From an uncultured Bacteroidia bacterium (GTDB taxonomy: Bacteria > Bacteroidota > Bacteroidia > Bacteroidales > CAJPTX01), in contig CAMXWF010000014.1 of NCBI GenBank assembly GCA_947252645.1, forward strand, positions 1 to 64,000: DNA of 64,000 bases, given 5' to 3'. How positions within the stretch are numbered: the stretch's first letter is position 1; the number at the start of each line of letters is the position of its first letter. The translations under genes were made by a program, and so were the position numbers. The notes under the pieces are model-generated. The model saw only the letters and a program-made list of their open reading frames with translations. It was not told where the DNA came from and made no database searches. Positions 41,643 through 50,771 of the stretch are shown piece after piece.

Positions 41643-43706
41643 CTAGAAAAAAGAGAGGTGCTCCTTCTTGGCGAACTCGATGAAGGCCTCGGCTATGCCA
41701 TCGCGGGTGAGGCCCTCGTAGTTGAAGAGGTCGTGCTTGACGATCAGGTGGCCGTGGCTGTCGAGCAGGTAGTCCTGGCTTTGCCGTGGGGCACTGTCGT
41801 AGCTCTGCATGGGGGCTTGCACCACGTCCTCTTCTGTAGTCTTGGAAAGAGCTTGCGGGAAGTCCCCTATCCGCACGAAGATCTTATCGCCGCTATTGTC
41901 CTTGCTCGGCTCCTGCATGGTGGCGAAGAAGATGTTGTAGTCATCGACGTGGGGGCAGAGCTCATCGTCCCATTTCTGCACGAAGAGGACGCTGGTTTTT
42001 GTGCCCGTGTGCGGCTTGAAGACGTTGGGGTGTAGCCCCACCACCGCGAGAATGCGGCATCGCTGGGCGATGTATTCCCGTAGGGTGCGGTCGCTGCTAT
42101 TGTTGAAGCGTCCCTGTGGCAGCACGATGGCCATGCGCCCGCCGGGTTTGAGGAAGTCGAGGTTGCGCTCTACGAAGAGGATGTCGCGCCCCACCTTGGA
42201 TGCCACTTTGCCGCTGGCGTTTTTGCTCAGCTCGTACTTGGCGAGGATGCGGCTCTCCTTGATGTCGCCGGCGAAGGGTGGGTTGGCCATGACGATGTCG
42301 AAGTTGAACTCGCGGTAGTCGCTGCCGCGCTTGAGGTCATCGAGGCGGTCAAAGCCCGCACCGTAGACCTTTCGCCAGTCGTCGTTGCTAAGGTTGTCGC
42401 GCCAGCGTTCGTAGTCGAGGGTGTTGAGGTGGAGTACGTTGGTTTGCCCATCGCCAGCGATCAGATTGAGGGTGCGGGCCACGCGTACGGCCTTCTCGTC
42501 GAAGTCTATCGCGAAGACCTTCTCATTGACGTAGTCGGTGCACTCGGCGGGCTTCTGCTCCAGCGTAAAGAGGTGGCCGTGAGGAAGCCCCTTCTGCTGG
42601 AGGATCTGCTCCCACACGTAGAAGATCGTGTGTACCGGGAAGCCGCAGCTGCCAGCGGCTGGGTCGATCATCGTTTCGCTGGGCTTGGGGTTGAGCATGC
42701 GCACGCACATGTCGATGACGTAGCGGGGAGTGAAGTACTGTCCCTTTTCGCCCTTGCTGCTCTTGTTGATAAGGTACTCGAAGGCCTCGTCCACCACCTC
42801 GAGGTTGGAATTGAAGAGCTTCACGTCTTGCAGCGAGGCCACGCACACCGAGAGGTGCGAGGGGGTGAGCAGGATTTTGGCATCTTGGCTGAAGACACCT
42901 CGCCACTTGCTTTTGGCCTCTTTGAAGAGGTGCTGCATGCGCTCCATGAGTTCGGACTCGGTGTCGCCGAGGTTGCGGAACTCCAGGCAGCGATCGGGCT
43001 TGCGGCCGCTCTCCATCTCATCGTAGAGCTTGGTGAAGATGAGCTTGAAGAGCTCCTCGAACACATCGACCCCGGCCCCGGCCAGCACCTCGTCCTCCAT
43101 TTCAAGGATGAGGTCTTTGAGCGACTTGCGCTCGTTGACGAGGCGATCCTTGGCAATGAGGTCGTTGATGGTCCATCGCTCGGAGATGATGTCGGAGAGG
43201 CGTTGGTCAGCCCGCGGTAACGTAGAGAGGGTCTCAAAGAAGTTGGGGTCCTTGCGGTGGTAGTAAGAGATGCTGCGCCCATTGCACCATACGCCTATTG
43301 GGGCCCCAGTGGCGTTGCAGTAGCTTTTGAGCTGCTCGCGTCCCTCTTTGAGTTTTGGCTTCTTGAGCTCTACGATGATGTAGGGACTCTCGCTGCGCTG
43401 CTTGTCGAAGACCACTATGTCGGCGCGCTTCTTCTCCCGCCCAAAGGTCACTTCGTGCTCCACGGCTATGCGGGAGAGTGGGTAGCCGAAGTCGGCTGTT
43501 AGCTCTTCTAGGAACAGCTGCCTGACCACCTCCTCGGGCGTAAGGCGCACCTCCTTTTGTCGCACAAGGCAGATGGCGTACGGCTGTTGCTCATGCATCG
43601 TGATACGCACTTCGAGGGCCAATTTGTGCTGTTCTTTGAAGTGACTTAGCTTATAGTCGGAGCCTGCTACGATGCCCGTTAGCGTCATGGTCTCTTCTTT
43701 CTGCAT
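41643..43706 (-). CDS. hsdM: N6-adenine DNA methylase with N-terminal nuclease-like domain
   Basis: A 687-residue protein. Residues about 60-150 resemble the type I restriction R-subunit N-terminal nuclease fold, with candidate PD-(D/E)xK residues Asp96 (RADIVVFD) and Glu113-x-Lys115 (IIVELKK). The rest is an HsdM-type gamma-class methylase: KGQYFTPRYV near 320-330, SAM motif IDPAAGSCGF at 347-356 and catalytic NPPF at 475-478. No separate HsdR helicase gene is next to it. A nuclease-methylase chain with its own specificity subunit is the BcgI-like type IIB architecture; an incomplete type I system is the alternative. It has its own -7 box (TACCTTCG). Confidence 0.88.
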   Translation of the reverse strand: MQKEETMTLTGIVAGSDYKLSHFKEQHKLALEVRITMHEQQPYAICLVRQKEVRLTPEEVVRQLFLEELTADFGYPLSRIAVEHEVTFGREKKRADIVVFDKQRSESPYIIVELKKPKLKEGREQLKSYCNATGAPIGVWCNGRSISYYHRKDPNFFETLSTLPRADQRLSDIISERWTINDLIAKDRLVNERKSLKDLILEMEDEVLAGAGVDVFEELFKLIFTKLYDEMESGRKPDRCLEFRNLGDTESELMERMQHLFKEAKSKWRGVFSQDAKILLTPSHLSVCVASLQDVKLFNSNLEVVDEAFEYLINKSSKGEKGQYFTPRYVIDMCVRMLNPKPSETMIDPAAGSCGFPVHTIFYVWEQILQQKGLPHGHLFTLEQKPAECTDYVNEKVFAIDFDEKAVRVARTLNLIAGDGQTNVLHLNTLDYERWRDNLSNDDWRKVYGAGFDRLDDLKRGSDYREFNFDIVMANPPFAGDIKESRILAKYELSKNASGKVASKVGRDILFVERNLDFLKPGGRMAIVLPQGRFNNSSDRTLREYIAQRCRILAVVGLHPNVFKPHTGTKTSVLFVQKWDDELCPHVDDYNIFFATMQEPSKDNSGDKIFVRIGDFPQALSKTTEEDVVQAPMQSYDSAPRQSQDYLLDSHGHLIVKHDLFNYEGLTRDGIAEAFIEFAKKEHLSFF

Positions 43707-43718
43707 TCTTGGTCATTG

Positions 43719-43727
43719 CGAAGGTAC
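43719..43727 (-). promoter_or_regulatory. -7 box of the restriction-modification operon
   Basis: On the minus strand TACCTTCG stands about 15-20 bases before the hsdM ATG, a good match to the -7 consensus; the leader would be very short. A divergent CACCTTTG lies just before the TonB pseudogene on the plus strand. Confidence 0.45.
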
Positions 43728-43802
43728 GCACTTTGCGCGGTATAGCTCCCCCCCCCTTTTCTTGGTATTGCCGTCCCTGCGCTTTGCCCCCACCTTTGCT
43801 TC

Positions 43803-46106
43803 ATGCGACGGAAATATGGTTCGACCCTGGTGCTGGGGGTACTCCTCTCGCTTGGTGCCACGAGCGTAGTAGGGCAGACACGGCTCGAGCTTAAGGGGTG
43901 CATAGTAGACACGGCCGGCGTGGCCATTATGGGGGCTACCGTGACTGAGTCCCAGGTAAAAACAGCCGCCATGAGCGATAGGGACGGCTAACTTCCGCCT
44001 CCCCCTGCCCGCTGGGGCGCATGTGCTGGATGTGTCGTGTATGGGCTACGTTTCGCAGAGCATACCGCTTGCGCTGTCGAAGGCTACGCCTAGCCTCCGG
44101 GTGGTGCTAGCGCCGAGCGAGGAGGCCATAGAGGCTGTGCGGGTGGTGAGCAAGGGGGTGGCGCAGCGCCTGCGGGAGCGTCCGCTTGCGGTGGCGGTGC
44201 TCGACCATAAGCTCCTTGCGCGTTGGGTGGTGCCCATAGGGCGTACGGCTGGCGTGGAGCTGCTGAGCCAAGGGGGCGTGGGGGCACCTATACGGATGAT
44301 AGTGCAGGGACTTGACGGTAAGCGGGTGAGCGTATTCGTGGATGGTATGCTCCTTGGCGCCTCGAGCGAGGTGCTCTTGGAGAATATGCCCCTCGACCAG
44401 ATAGACCACGTGGAGGTGTACAAGGGGGGTGGTGCCGGCGCAGCTGGTGGGCGATGGGCTGGGCCATCAACATCGTCACCAAGCACCACGTGCGCAATGC
44501 GCTCTCGCTCTCCTACGAGTGGGGCTCGTATAGTGCCCATAGGGCCAATGTGGCTGCTACGCTAGTTTTACCAAAGCCCGGACTTGCTTTTTCGCTTACC
44601 GGGCAGCTCAACATCGCTAAAAATGATCATAGTTTCCATTTGCCGTTTGAGGCGGGGCAGGTGATAACCCGGGGCCACGATCGCTAACGGTCGGCTACGG
44701 TCAGGGCAGGCATTAGGGCCACCAGGTGGGGGTTTGACCAGCTGGGGTGGACTTTTGGCTACTATAGGCCGTATGATGAGCTGCAGGGCGGCCTGATGAA
44801 TCTCCAGCGCAATGTGCAGCATGCCTTCACGCGGGATAATGCCTTTTCTGTGGGGCAGCGTATGGCCAAATCTTTCCTGCAAGGCAGATGGACCACGTTG
44901 CTCCTCACTAGCGTCAGCTATGGGGTGCAGAGCATGGTGGACACGTCGCACTACCGCTATAATTTCCTGGGTGAGCATTATGCCAGCTCGGCGGGGCAGG
45001 GCGAGGTGGGGTTTGGGCCTAAGGATTCCCACGACCAGCTCTGGGATGTGCGCGCGCAGTTCCGTTTGGGCTGGCGGCCCGTGGTGGCGCACGGGTTGCT
45101 TCTCAATGCGGTCTATCGCTATGCTCAGCGCGTGCCGCACGATTCCCTGGCCGACTCCCAGTGCAAGTATACCGTGAGCGGCTACCCGGCCCAGCTCCAT
45201 GCCTTGGTGGTCGGGCTGGCCTATCGGCTCAACCTTTTTTGGGGGTCAGCTGACCAACGAGTTTTCGGGCAAGCTGTTCTCGGTGGCCACCAAGATATAC
45301 CCGGTGTCCCTTTTTACCTTTTCGCAGCCCGAGCTGGAGGTGTAGTTTTCGGCTATGGCAATGCCACGTCCTACAGGCCTTGGGAGTGACTTACCGTGCG
45401 TTTTTCTACGCAGAAAAACGTACGCATACCCTCCACGGAGGAGTTTTTTGGCAATGGCTTTACCGTGCTTCCTTCGCTGCGGCTCAAGCCCGAGCACAGC
45501 TACAATTTGAACTTGGGGTTCAACAGCTTGCTCAATTCGGGATCGTATCCTAACCTCATGGTGGACGTGAACGGCTACGCCATGTGGATGCGCGACATGA
45601 TTAGGATGGTGGCAGCTTCTATCCTCTACGTCCATAGCAATGTGGATAGGGTGCGGATTTTTGGTGTGGATGCGGAGCTGCAAGCGGCGCTGCAGCCTTG
45701 GGCTTCTCTGCGCCTGAGTGCTAGCTACCAGGATGCGCGCAACGATGCGCGCCAGCTCCTTGGGGGAGGCCTCAATAGCTTCTACGGGTGGCGGGTGCCC
45801 AATATGCCCTATCACTTTGGTAATGGGCTGGGGGATTTTCACCTTTCCGATCTTTTCCCGCCTGTGCGTTTCGAGGGGTCTTTTTTCTTCGAGGTGGCCT
45901 TCACCGAGCGCTATAGCTACGACTGGGCCACCAGCGTGCGCAATACGCTCTATGTGCCCCGTCGCTGGACGATGCACTTGGGGTTCTATGGCCATTACCA
46001 GCTGGCCTTTGAGGTGCACAATCTGGTCGATAGGGAGCCGATGGCCGAGTTCAACTATCCGCTCCCTGGGCGGACTTTCCATTTGAAACTCAAGTACACA
46101 CTATAA
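43803..46106 (+). pseudogene. TonB-dependent receptor, decayed
   Basis: Fragments in several frames add up to a receptor of about 765 residues: signal peptide, a carboxypeptidase-like repeat (LELKGCIVDTAG), plug (VFVDGMLLGASSE, VEVYKGG, INIVTKHH) and barrel (NVRIPSTEEFFGNG, ending FHLKLKYTL). Lesions I can place: an extra T creating TAA at 43989-43991, an extra G in the run 44424-44429, a small deletion near 44455-44465, an in-frame TAA at 44685-44687, an extra T in 45235-45240, TAG at 45343-45345 and TGA at 45387-45389. So many lesions exclude sequencing error. Downstream DUF4374 and membrane genes stay open. Confidence 0.92.
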
Positions 46107-46125
46107 TCCAAAACAACAGGTAGCT

Positions 46126-46614
46126 ATGAAACGCAGAAGATGTATTATTTCCCTAGCATTGCTGATATCGGCGCTGGCCGTATTGGTTTTTTGGGGGTGC
46201 AAGAAAAAGGGGGAGGCCTCCGAAGAAGACCAGAGCAAGCACCGCTACGCACCCGTATCCATGGTGGGCAACTCATTCAACCTGTTCACCTTCCCCGATT
46301 TTGCTGAGTCCAAGCCCAGCCTCATCAAGGACAAGACGCTTTCCATGGAAGACCCCAAGTACTTCGAGGTCAACAAGGAGCTTGTTCCCTACGAGGTGAA
46401 TCTTTGGGAGAAAGCGGGTCGTGTGCTTCCCATGCCGGCCTCATCGGGGCGGGCAGCTAGTGCCTCTATAGTTGTGGGCGACAACGTCTACTTTGGAGAG
46501 CATACGCTCTCAGGGGTAGGCTTTTATCGCTACGACCGCAAGGCTGGCAAGGGCCAGGAGAAGCCAAGCGTTACCATGCCCGCAGTGCCCTACCTAGTTT
46601 TGGACATGCAATAG
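46126..46614 (+). CDS. Internally deleted DUF4374-like lipoprotein
   Basis: A 162-residue protein with a lipoprotein signal (ALAVLVFWGC, Cys25) joined after about 40 residues to the C-terminal part of a DUF4374-like protein (SLIKDKTLSMEDPKYFEVNKE, ASASIVVGDNVYFGEH). The relative in the cobalamin operon is 432 residues, so roughly 250 have been lost in frame. The last 100 residues closely match the fragment at 47.6-48.1 kb. It follows the dead TonB receptor by 19 bases. The ORF is open, but function is doubtful. Confidence 0.7.
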   Translation: MKRRRCIISLALLISALAVLVFWGCKKKGEASEEDQSKHRYAPVSMVGNSFNLFTFPDFAESKPSLIKDKTLSMEDPKYFEVNKELVPYEVNLWEKAGRVLPMPASSGRAASASIVVGDNVYFGEHTLSGVGFYRYDRKAGKGQEKPSVTMPAVPYLVLDMQ

Positions 46615-46628
46615 TAGAGATTAGAGCT

Positions 46629-47045
46629 ATGGAACGAAGTACACGTATGGTTTTTCTCTGGCTTACCATCATGGTGGGCAACTGCGTGCATACGCTTATT
46701 GATTTGTCGCCCGTGTTTTATATGGCCAACGTGGAGTTCCCCCACGGCTTGGACATGATGTTTGGGTATGCCTTTACGGGGATGATCATGTTTCTCCTGC
46801 CTGTAGCCGGTATACTGTTGGCTAGCTACGGGGTCACTAGGCCCTGGCGCGTGGTGCACCTAGTGCTCTCGGCCTTGGTTTTGCTGGCTAACAATTTTCG
46901 CTTGGGCGACCTAGTCAGAACGTTCCTATTCGGATGGTCCAACTGGGAGCAGTGCATGGTACTCCCGGTGATATTGCTGGTCAATGTGCTGCTCGTCTGG
47001 GAGGCGGCTAGAGCCTTGAAGAGCCCGCGAAGAGAGCAGCAGTAG
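46629..47045 (+). CDS. Small four-helix membrane protein, copy A
   Basis: I do not recognise this 138-residue protein. It has four hydrophobic segments (about 8-28, 44-66, 74-92 and 104-124) and a basic tail. Features shared with copy B at 48.1 kb are MVG-CVHTL-DL near the start, FLLPVAG-LLASY in the middle and QCMVLPVILL near the end. It lies 14 bases after the DUF4374-like gene, and this order is repeated in copy B, so the pair probably belonged to the TonB receptor system. Confidence 0.75.
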   Translation: MERSTRMVFLWLTIMVGNCVHTLIDLSPVFYMANVEFPHGLDMMFGYAFTGMIMFLLPVAGILLASYGVTRPWRVVHLVLSALVLLANNFRLGDLVRTFLFGWSNWEQCMVLPVILLVNVLLVWEAARALKSPRREQQ

Positions 47046-47177
47046 CACGCTTTAGCAGTGACGTTACGGGGGGCTGACCTAGGTTGGTTCCCCGTAGTTT
47101 TTACCGGGTAGTGCGCGTTAGGCCAGTGCTGGTCACCTTGTTTTGGGCGCGCAGTAGGCTAGGCAGTGAGCGGCTTG

Positions 47178-47630
47178 AACGTATCGATGAGGGCCTTGAG
47201 CTTAGGATTGTCGATGCTGTAGCCGCGGTAGTCGTGGCGGTAGTGGTAGTTGGTTCGGAGTCTCTCGAAGTCCTGCGGGGCGGCGATGAGGGCCTGGGAG
47301 TCGTAGTTGAGGTCGTAGCCCAGGGCCATATCGCTAAGCTCGTAGCCGGCTATGTGCGGGCGAGAGCTGGGGTCTTCTTGCGCAGGAGGCAGGGCGATAT
47401 GGGGTAGGTGGAAGTACTCGGTGATGGTGTTGAGGGCGAGTTGAGTGCCGCTGCGCTTGCCCTCGATGCTATAGCCGGCAATGTGTGGGGTGGCGAATAG
47501 GCTATTTTCCAGCAGGTCAGAGCTCACGTCGGGCTCGTTTTCGTATACGTCGAGCGCATAGCCGGCGATATCCTTGTAGTGCAGGGCGCGCCGTAGGGCG
47601 GCATCATCTACTATGCCGCCCCGGGCGGCG
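47178..47630 (-). pseudogene. pdxB 3' fragment, copy 2 (near-identical)
   Basis: About 435 bases (47195-47630) match the intact pdxB 3' part (50808-51243) with only a few substitutions at a constant offset of 3613. It encodes the domain from RGGIVDDAALRRALHYKD to the C-terminus but no NAD-binding or N-terminal part. The last dozen codons differ (LIDTFKPLTA against LIEEFVPHVG), so identity ends before the stop. At 47630 it joins directly to a DUF4374 coding fragment on the opposite strand. Near-identity points to recent copying or gene conversion. Confidence 0.92.
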
Positions 47631-48104
47631 CTCTTGCGTACAGACATCAAAGATGGCTTCCTGCGCATAAAGAAGGGGGCTACTGACTTTGATACCGAGT
47701 ATTACTTCAGCCTCCAGGAAGCCGCCGTCGGGGGCGAGAAGGGCAGCTATACTATGTTCTTCTCCTATGCGGGGCAGGGGATTGCCTACTGCTTCCTCTC
47801 CAAGCCAAGCCTCATTAAGGATAAAACCCTCACCATGGAAGACCCCAAGTACTTCGAGGTCAACAAGGAGTTCGTCCCCTATGAGGTCAGCCTCTGGGAG
47901 AAGAAGGGCCAACTGCTCCCCATGCCGGCCTCGTCGGGCTGGGCTGCCAGTGCCTCTGTGGTCGTAGGCGACTATGTCTACTTCGGCGAACACCCCACCT
48001 CTGGCGCAGGCTTCTACCGCTACAACCGTAAAACAGGCAAAGGTCAGCAAACGCCCAGCGTCACTATGCCCGTGGCGCCATACCTAGTGCTAGATCTGCA
48101 ATAA
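47631..48104 (+). pseudogene. DUF4374-like lipoprotein, 3' fragment
   Basis: From the junction with the pdxB fragment the plus strand encodes about 157 residues of the C-terminal part of a DUF4374-like protein (TDIKDGFLRIKKGATDFDTEYYF, then SLIKDKTLTMEDPKYFEVNKE). It lacks a signal peptide and a start of its own; an upstream ATG lies within the pdxB piece. The last 100 codons closely resemble those of the 46.1 kb gene, and the extra middle part shows what that gene has lost. Confidence 0.82.
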
Positions 48105-48117
48105 AGCTGTCATTACC

Positions 48118-48519
48118 ATGGATAGAAACGTCAGGATGGCCCTCCTGTGGGTCGTCATCATGGTGGGCTACTGCGTCCATACGCTCGTAGACCTGCTCCC
48201 CATCTTTTTCGCCGGCTCGGTTGCTATGCCCGATGCCACGGGGCAAGTGCTCGCGGCCATGTATGCCTTCGCGGGCTTTATCATGTTCCTCCTGCCGGTG
48301 GCTGGTGCGCTGCTAGCAAGCTATGCCAAGGCCAGAGCCGGGCGTATACTCCATCTTGTGCTGGCTGCTTTGCTGACCCTAGCCAACATCTTCCACTTGG
48401 GAGACCTATTCAAGGAGTTCAACTGGGGGCAGTGCATGGTGCTTCCCCTGATACTTTTACTCAGCGTGCTGCTCCTCTGGGAGGCCGTGCAAAGCCTTAA
48501 GCACCCGGCCAGCAACTAG
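48118..48519 (+). CDS. Small four-helix membrane protein, copy B
   Basis: A 133-residue paralog of the protein at 46.6 kb with the same four-helix layout (MVGYCVHTLVDLLP, FLLPVAGALLASY, QCMVLPLILLL). Function unknown. It follows the broken DUF4374 fragment by 13 bases, mirroring copy A, which shows that a receptor-lipoprotein-membrane protein unit was duplicated in tandem before decay. A hairpin terminator lies 25 bases after the stop. Confidence 0.75.
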   Translation: MDRNVRMALLWVVIMVGYCVHTLVDLLPIFFAGSVAMPDATGQVLAAMYAFAGFIMFLLPVAGALLASYAKARAGRILHLVLAALLTLANIFHLGDLFKEFNWGQCMVLPLILLLSVLLLWEAVQSLKHPASN

Positions 48520-48544
48520 CATTAGCACGCTTACCTACACGAAA

Positions 48545-48580
48545 GGAGCCTGTTGCTTCGCGCAGCAGGCTCCTTCTCTT
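48545..48580. terminator. Rho-independent terminator between convergent genes
   Basis: A 12-base stem GGAGCCTGTTGC paired with GCAGCAGGCTCC (one G-T pair), loop TTCGC, followed by TTCTCTT. It sits between copy B of the membrane protein (plus) and the chemoreceptor gene (minus) and may serve both strands, though the T-tract is better on the plus strand. Confidence 0.7.
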
Positions 48581-48617
48581 CTGCTAGCCTTTTACTCCAC
48601 TTCTTCCTACTCACGCC

Positions 48618-50342
48618 TTACTCTGCGCTCGTCTTGTAGTAGGAGAGGAGCTTTTGCAGCTTTATCCCCATCTCCTTGATGCTCTCTGCCCCCGCGGCCA
48701 GCTCCTCACTGCTCGCGGCATTGCTCTGGGCCACCTCGGAGAGTTGTTGCACCGAGATATTGATTTGGCTGGCCCCCTGTTGCTGCTGCTCCATGGCCGT
48801 GCTGACCTCATCCACCAGGCGGTTCAGCTCCTGCAGCGTAGGGGTAAACGCTGTGAACCTGCTGCTGGCCTCCTGGGAGGCTGACACGGCGTTACGCACT
48901 AGCTCTATCACTTCCTTAGCTGCTGCCGTACTCTGCTCGGCCAGCTTGCGCACCTCGGCTGCTACCACTGCAAAGCCTCTACCAGCCTCTCCGGCACGGG
49001 CGGCCTCTACGGCGGCATTTAGGGCCAAAATGTTGGTCTGCTGAGCTATCCCGTTCATTATGCCGATGCGTTCCCCGATGGAGGCAACGATCTCGGTGCT
49101 CCGCTGCGACACCTCCTGCAGCGCTGAGAGCGCCTCATTGCCCTTCTCGTTGATTACCTTACTCTGCTGCGCATTGTCGCTCGTCTGCTGCATGGCCGCC
49201 GTGATCTCCTCTACGGTGCTGCTCACCTCCTCGGTCTGCGAGGCCTGCTCCGAAGCCCCCGAGGATATGGCGTTGGCCGATTGCGTCAGCTGACCATTGG
49301 CCTCCAGCAGCGCATGCGCCACTTCATGCATCTGCGTAAACATCTCGTTGAACTTCTCTCCTAGCTCCACGAGATTGCGCCCCATTTGCCCTATCTCGTC
49401 TTTGCGTTCCAAAAGCTGCGTGGCAGAGCCATGGCGCTGCAAGTCCCCATCGCGAAACCGCTGTAAGATGCCCGAAACCGTCTTCATGGGCCTCGAAATG
49501 CTCAGCTTTAGCCGTCGACCACTCCACCAGAGCACCACGAGCAGTATCAGGGCTACGATCACGTTGGTCCACACGGCTATCCGGGCACTCTTGGCATTCT
49601 CCTCCAGCATTACCCCCTCGAGCTGCTGCAGGATCTCCTTTATCCGTGAGGACTCTTGGCCTACTTCTAGCCTCGATGCATAGAGGCCCTCCAGCTTCTT
49701 ATGGGTATGCAGGGTGGCCTGTAGGGTGTGTTCTAGCTCTGCTTGCTGACTTTCCCCCACCAGCTCTTCGAGACGAGCCTCTATGGGTTGGAATACAGCC
49801 TGGTCTACGATCTCCTCGAAAAAGTAGTCCGCTAGGTCTATGGAGATGAGTTCAAAGGCCTGCTCCTGCGCACTTGTCAGTACCTTGCCCCCTCCCAGTG
49901 CCTTGGAGGTGACCCGAAGCTGTGCGGTAAGCGAGTCGAGGGCCTGGTAGAAATTATGCGAATTGGCATTGTAGGTGTGTAGCTTGCGGGGGAAAGAGTC
50001 TATGGCCTCGCGAAGGCTAGAGGCCAAGCCAACTAGCGACTTTCGGGTTATCCCCTCGTAGAGCTCATCGGCGCTGGCCGCTAGCTGGCCCAGCAGCTCG
50101 TCCGCCGTTTTCTCCTTCTCCTCAAAGGAGCGATCGTCCAGTATCAGATTGTCGGCAAAGTGGGTGGCTGCTACTAGGTCGAGCACCACGGTCCCAGCCC
50201 GCTCCTGCGTCTTGAGGAGGCGCATGTTCTGCAAGTCGCTCCAGCGCGAGGCTGCTAGCAATACCACAATGAATAACAACGTGATTGCCGTGCTGATCGT
50301 GAGCTTCACCCCAATGCTTAAGTCGTTGTAGCGCATAGCCAA
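48618..50342 (-). CDS. Methyl-accepting chemotaxis-like receptor with extracytoplasmic domain
   Basis: A full-size receptor of 574 residues: first membrane helix about 12-31, an all-helical extracytoplasmic sensor (about 35-255, four-helix-bundle-like), second helix about 259-277, a HAMP domain with SRPMKTVSGILQRFRDGDL and a methyl-accepting coiled coil with QQTNILALNAAVEAARAGE and GRGFAVVAAEVRKLAEQS. Polar acidic and glutamine-rich segments provide candidate methylation sites. The C-terminus lacks a CheR-docking pentapeptide. No che genes are visible. A ribosome site TAGGAG precedes the ATG. Confidence 0.92.
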   Translation of the reverse strand: MAMRYNDLSIGVKLTISTAITLLFIVVLLAASRWSDLQNMRLLKTQERAGTVVLDLVAATHFADNLILDDRSFEEKEKTADELLGQLAASADELYEGITRKSLVGLASSLREAIDSFPRKLHTYNANSHNFYQALDSLTAQLRVTSKALGGGKVLTSAQEQAFELISIDLADYFFEEIVDQAVFQPIEARLEELVGESQQAELEHTLQATLHTHKKLEGLYASRLEVGQESSRIKEILQQLEGVMLEENAKSARIAVWTNVIVALILLVVLWWSGRRLKLSISRPMKTVSGILQRFRDGDLQRHGSATQLLERKDEIGQMGRNLVELGEKFNEMFTQMHEVAHALLEANGQLTQSANAISSGASEQASQTEEVSSTVEEITAAMQQTSDNAQQSKVINEKGNEALSALQEVSQRSTEIVASIGERIGIMNGIAQQTNILALNAAVEAARAGEAGRGFAVVAAEVRKLAEQSTAAAKEVIELVRNAVSASQEASSRFTAFTPTLQELNRLVDEVSTAMEQQQQGASQINISVQQLSEVAQSNAASSEELAAGAESIKEMGIKLQKLLSYYKTSAE

Positions 50343-50771
50343 TTTCTCCTATACTGCCTCCCTGCGGGGGCTAATCCTATGCGCTAATGTAGCACTTTTA
50401 ACGCAATCATATATATATATAGTCACGAATATTTACAAAAGCCTAAAAATGCTTATCTGCTCAGGGGGGGGGCGTATGGCCGCCTCCAGGAGGTCCAACT
50501 ACGTTGTTCTCCAGGTACTCTTTGGCTTGAGGCCTAGAGGCTTACGGGTTACACTCCTATCGGTGTACAGCCCAGTTCTTGAAGTCTTTGCCGTGCGCGG
50601 GTTTGCAATAGAAGTTTAGCCCTACTGCGCTGTGTTTTCCATCCTAGTGGGCAAATTCCCCACCATCGCGGTCAGCTAGAGTAGGGCGGTGAGTGCCCTG
50701 ACGGAGGCCAGTTAACACCATGTTAGGGAATCACGGGAGTGGCCCTAGTGGAAGCCTCTACATATAGCCAC
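50343..50771. other. Intergenic region before pdxB end
   Basis: Close to the chemoreceptor start, minus-strand TACATTAG is a weak -7 box, and an ATATATATATAT stretch lies at about 50409-50420. A run of eight or nine G is near 50464. No gene of natural composition was found in the remainder. Confidence 0.4.

Noticed and set aside
42429..43220. 263-residue plus-strand ORF inside hsdM
   Set aside because: Opposite-strand shadow of an intact methylase gene.
43800..48520. Polysaccharide utilisation locus
   Set aside because: The receptor is not clearly SusC-like, and no SusD, glycosidase or sensor genes are present; the lipoproteins resemble DUF4374, not SusD.
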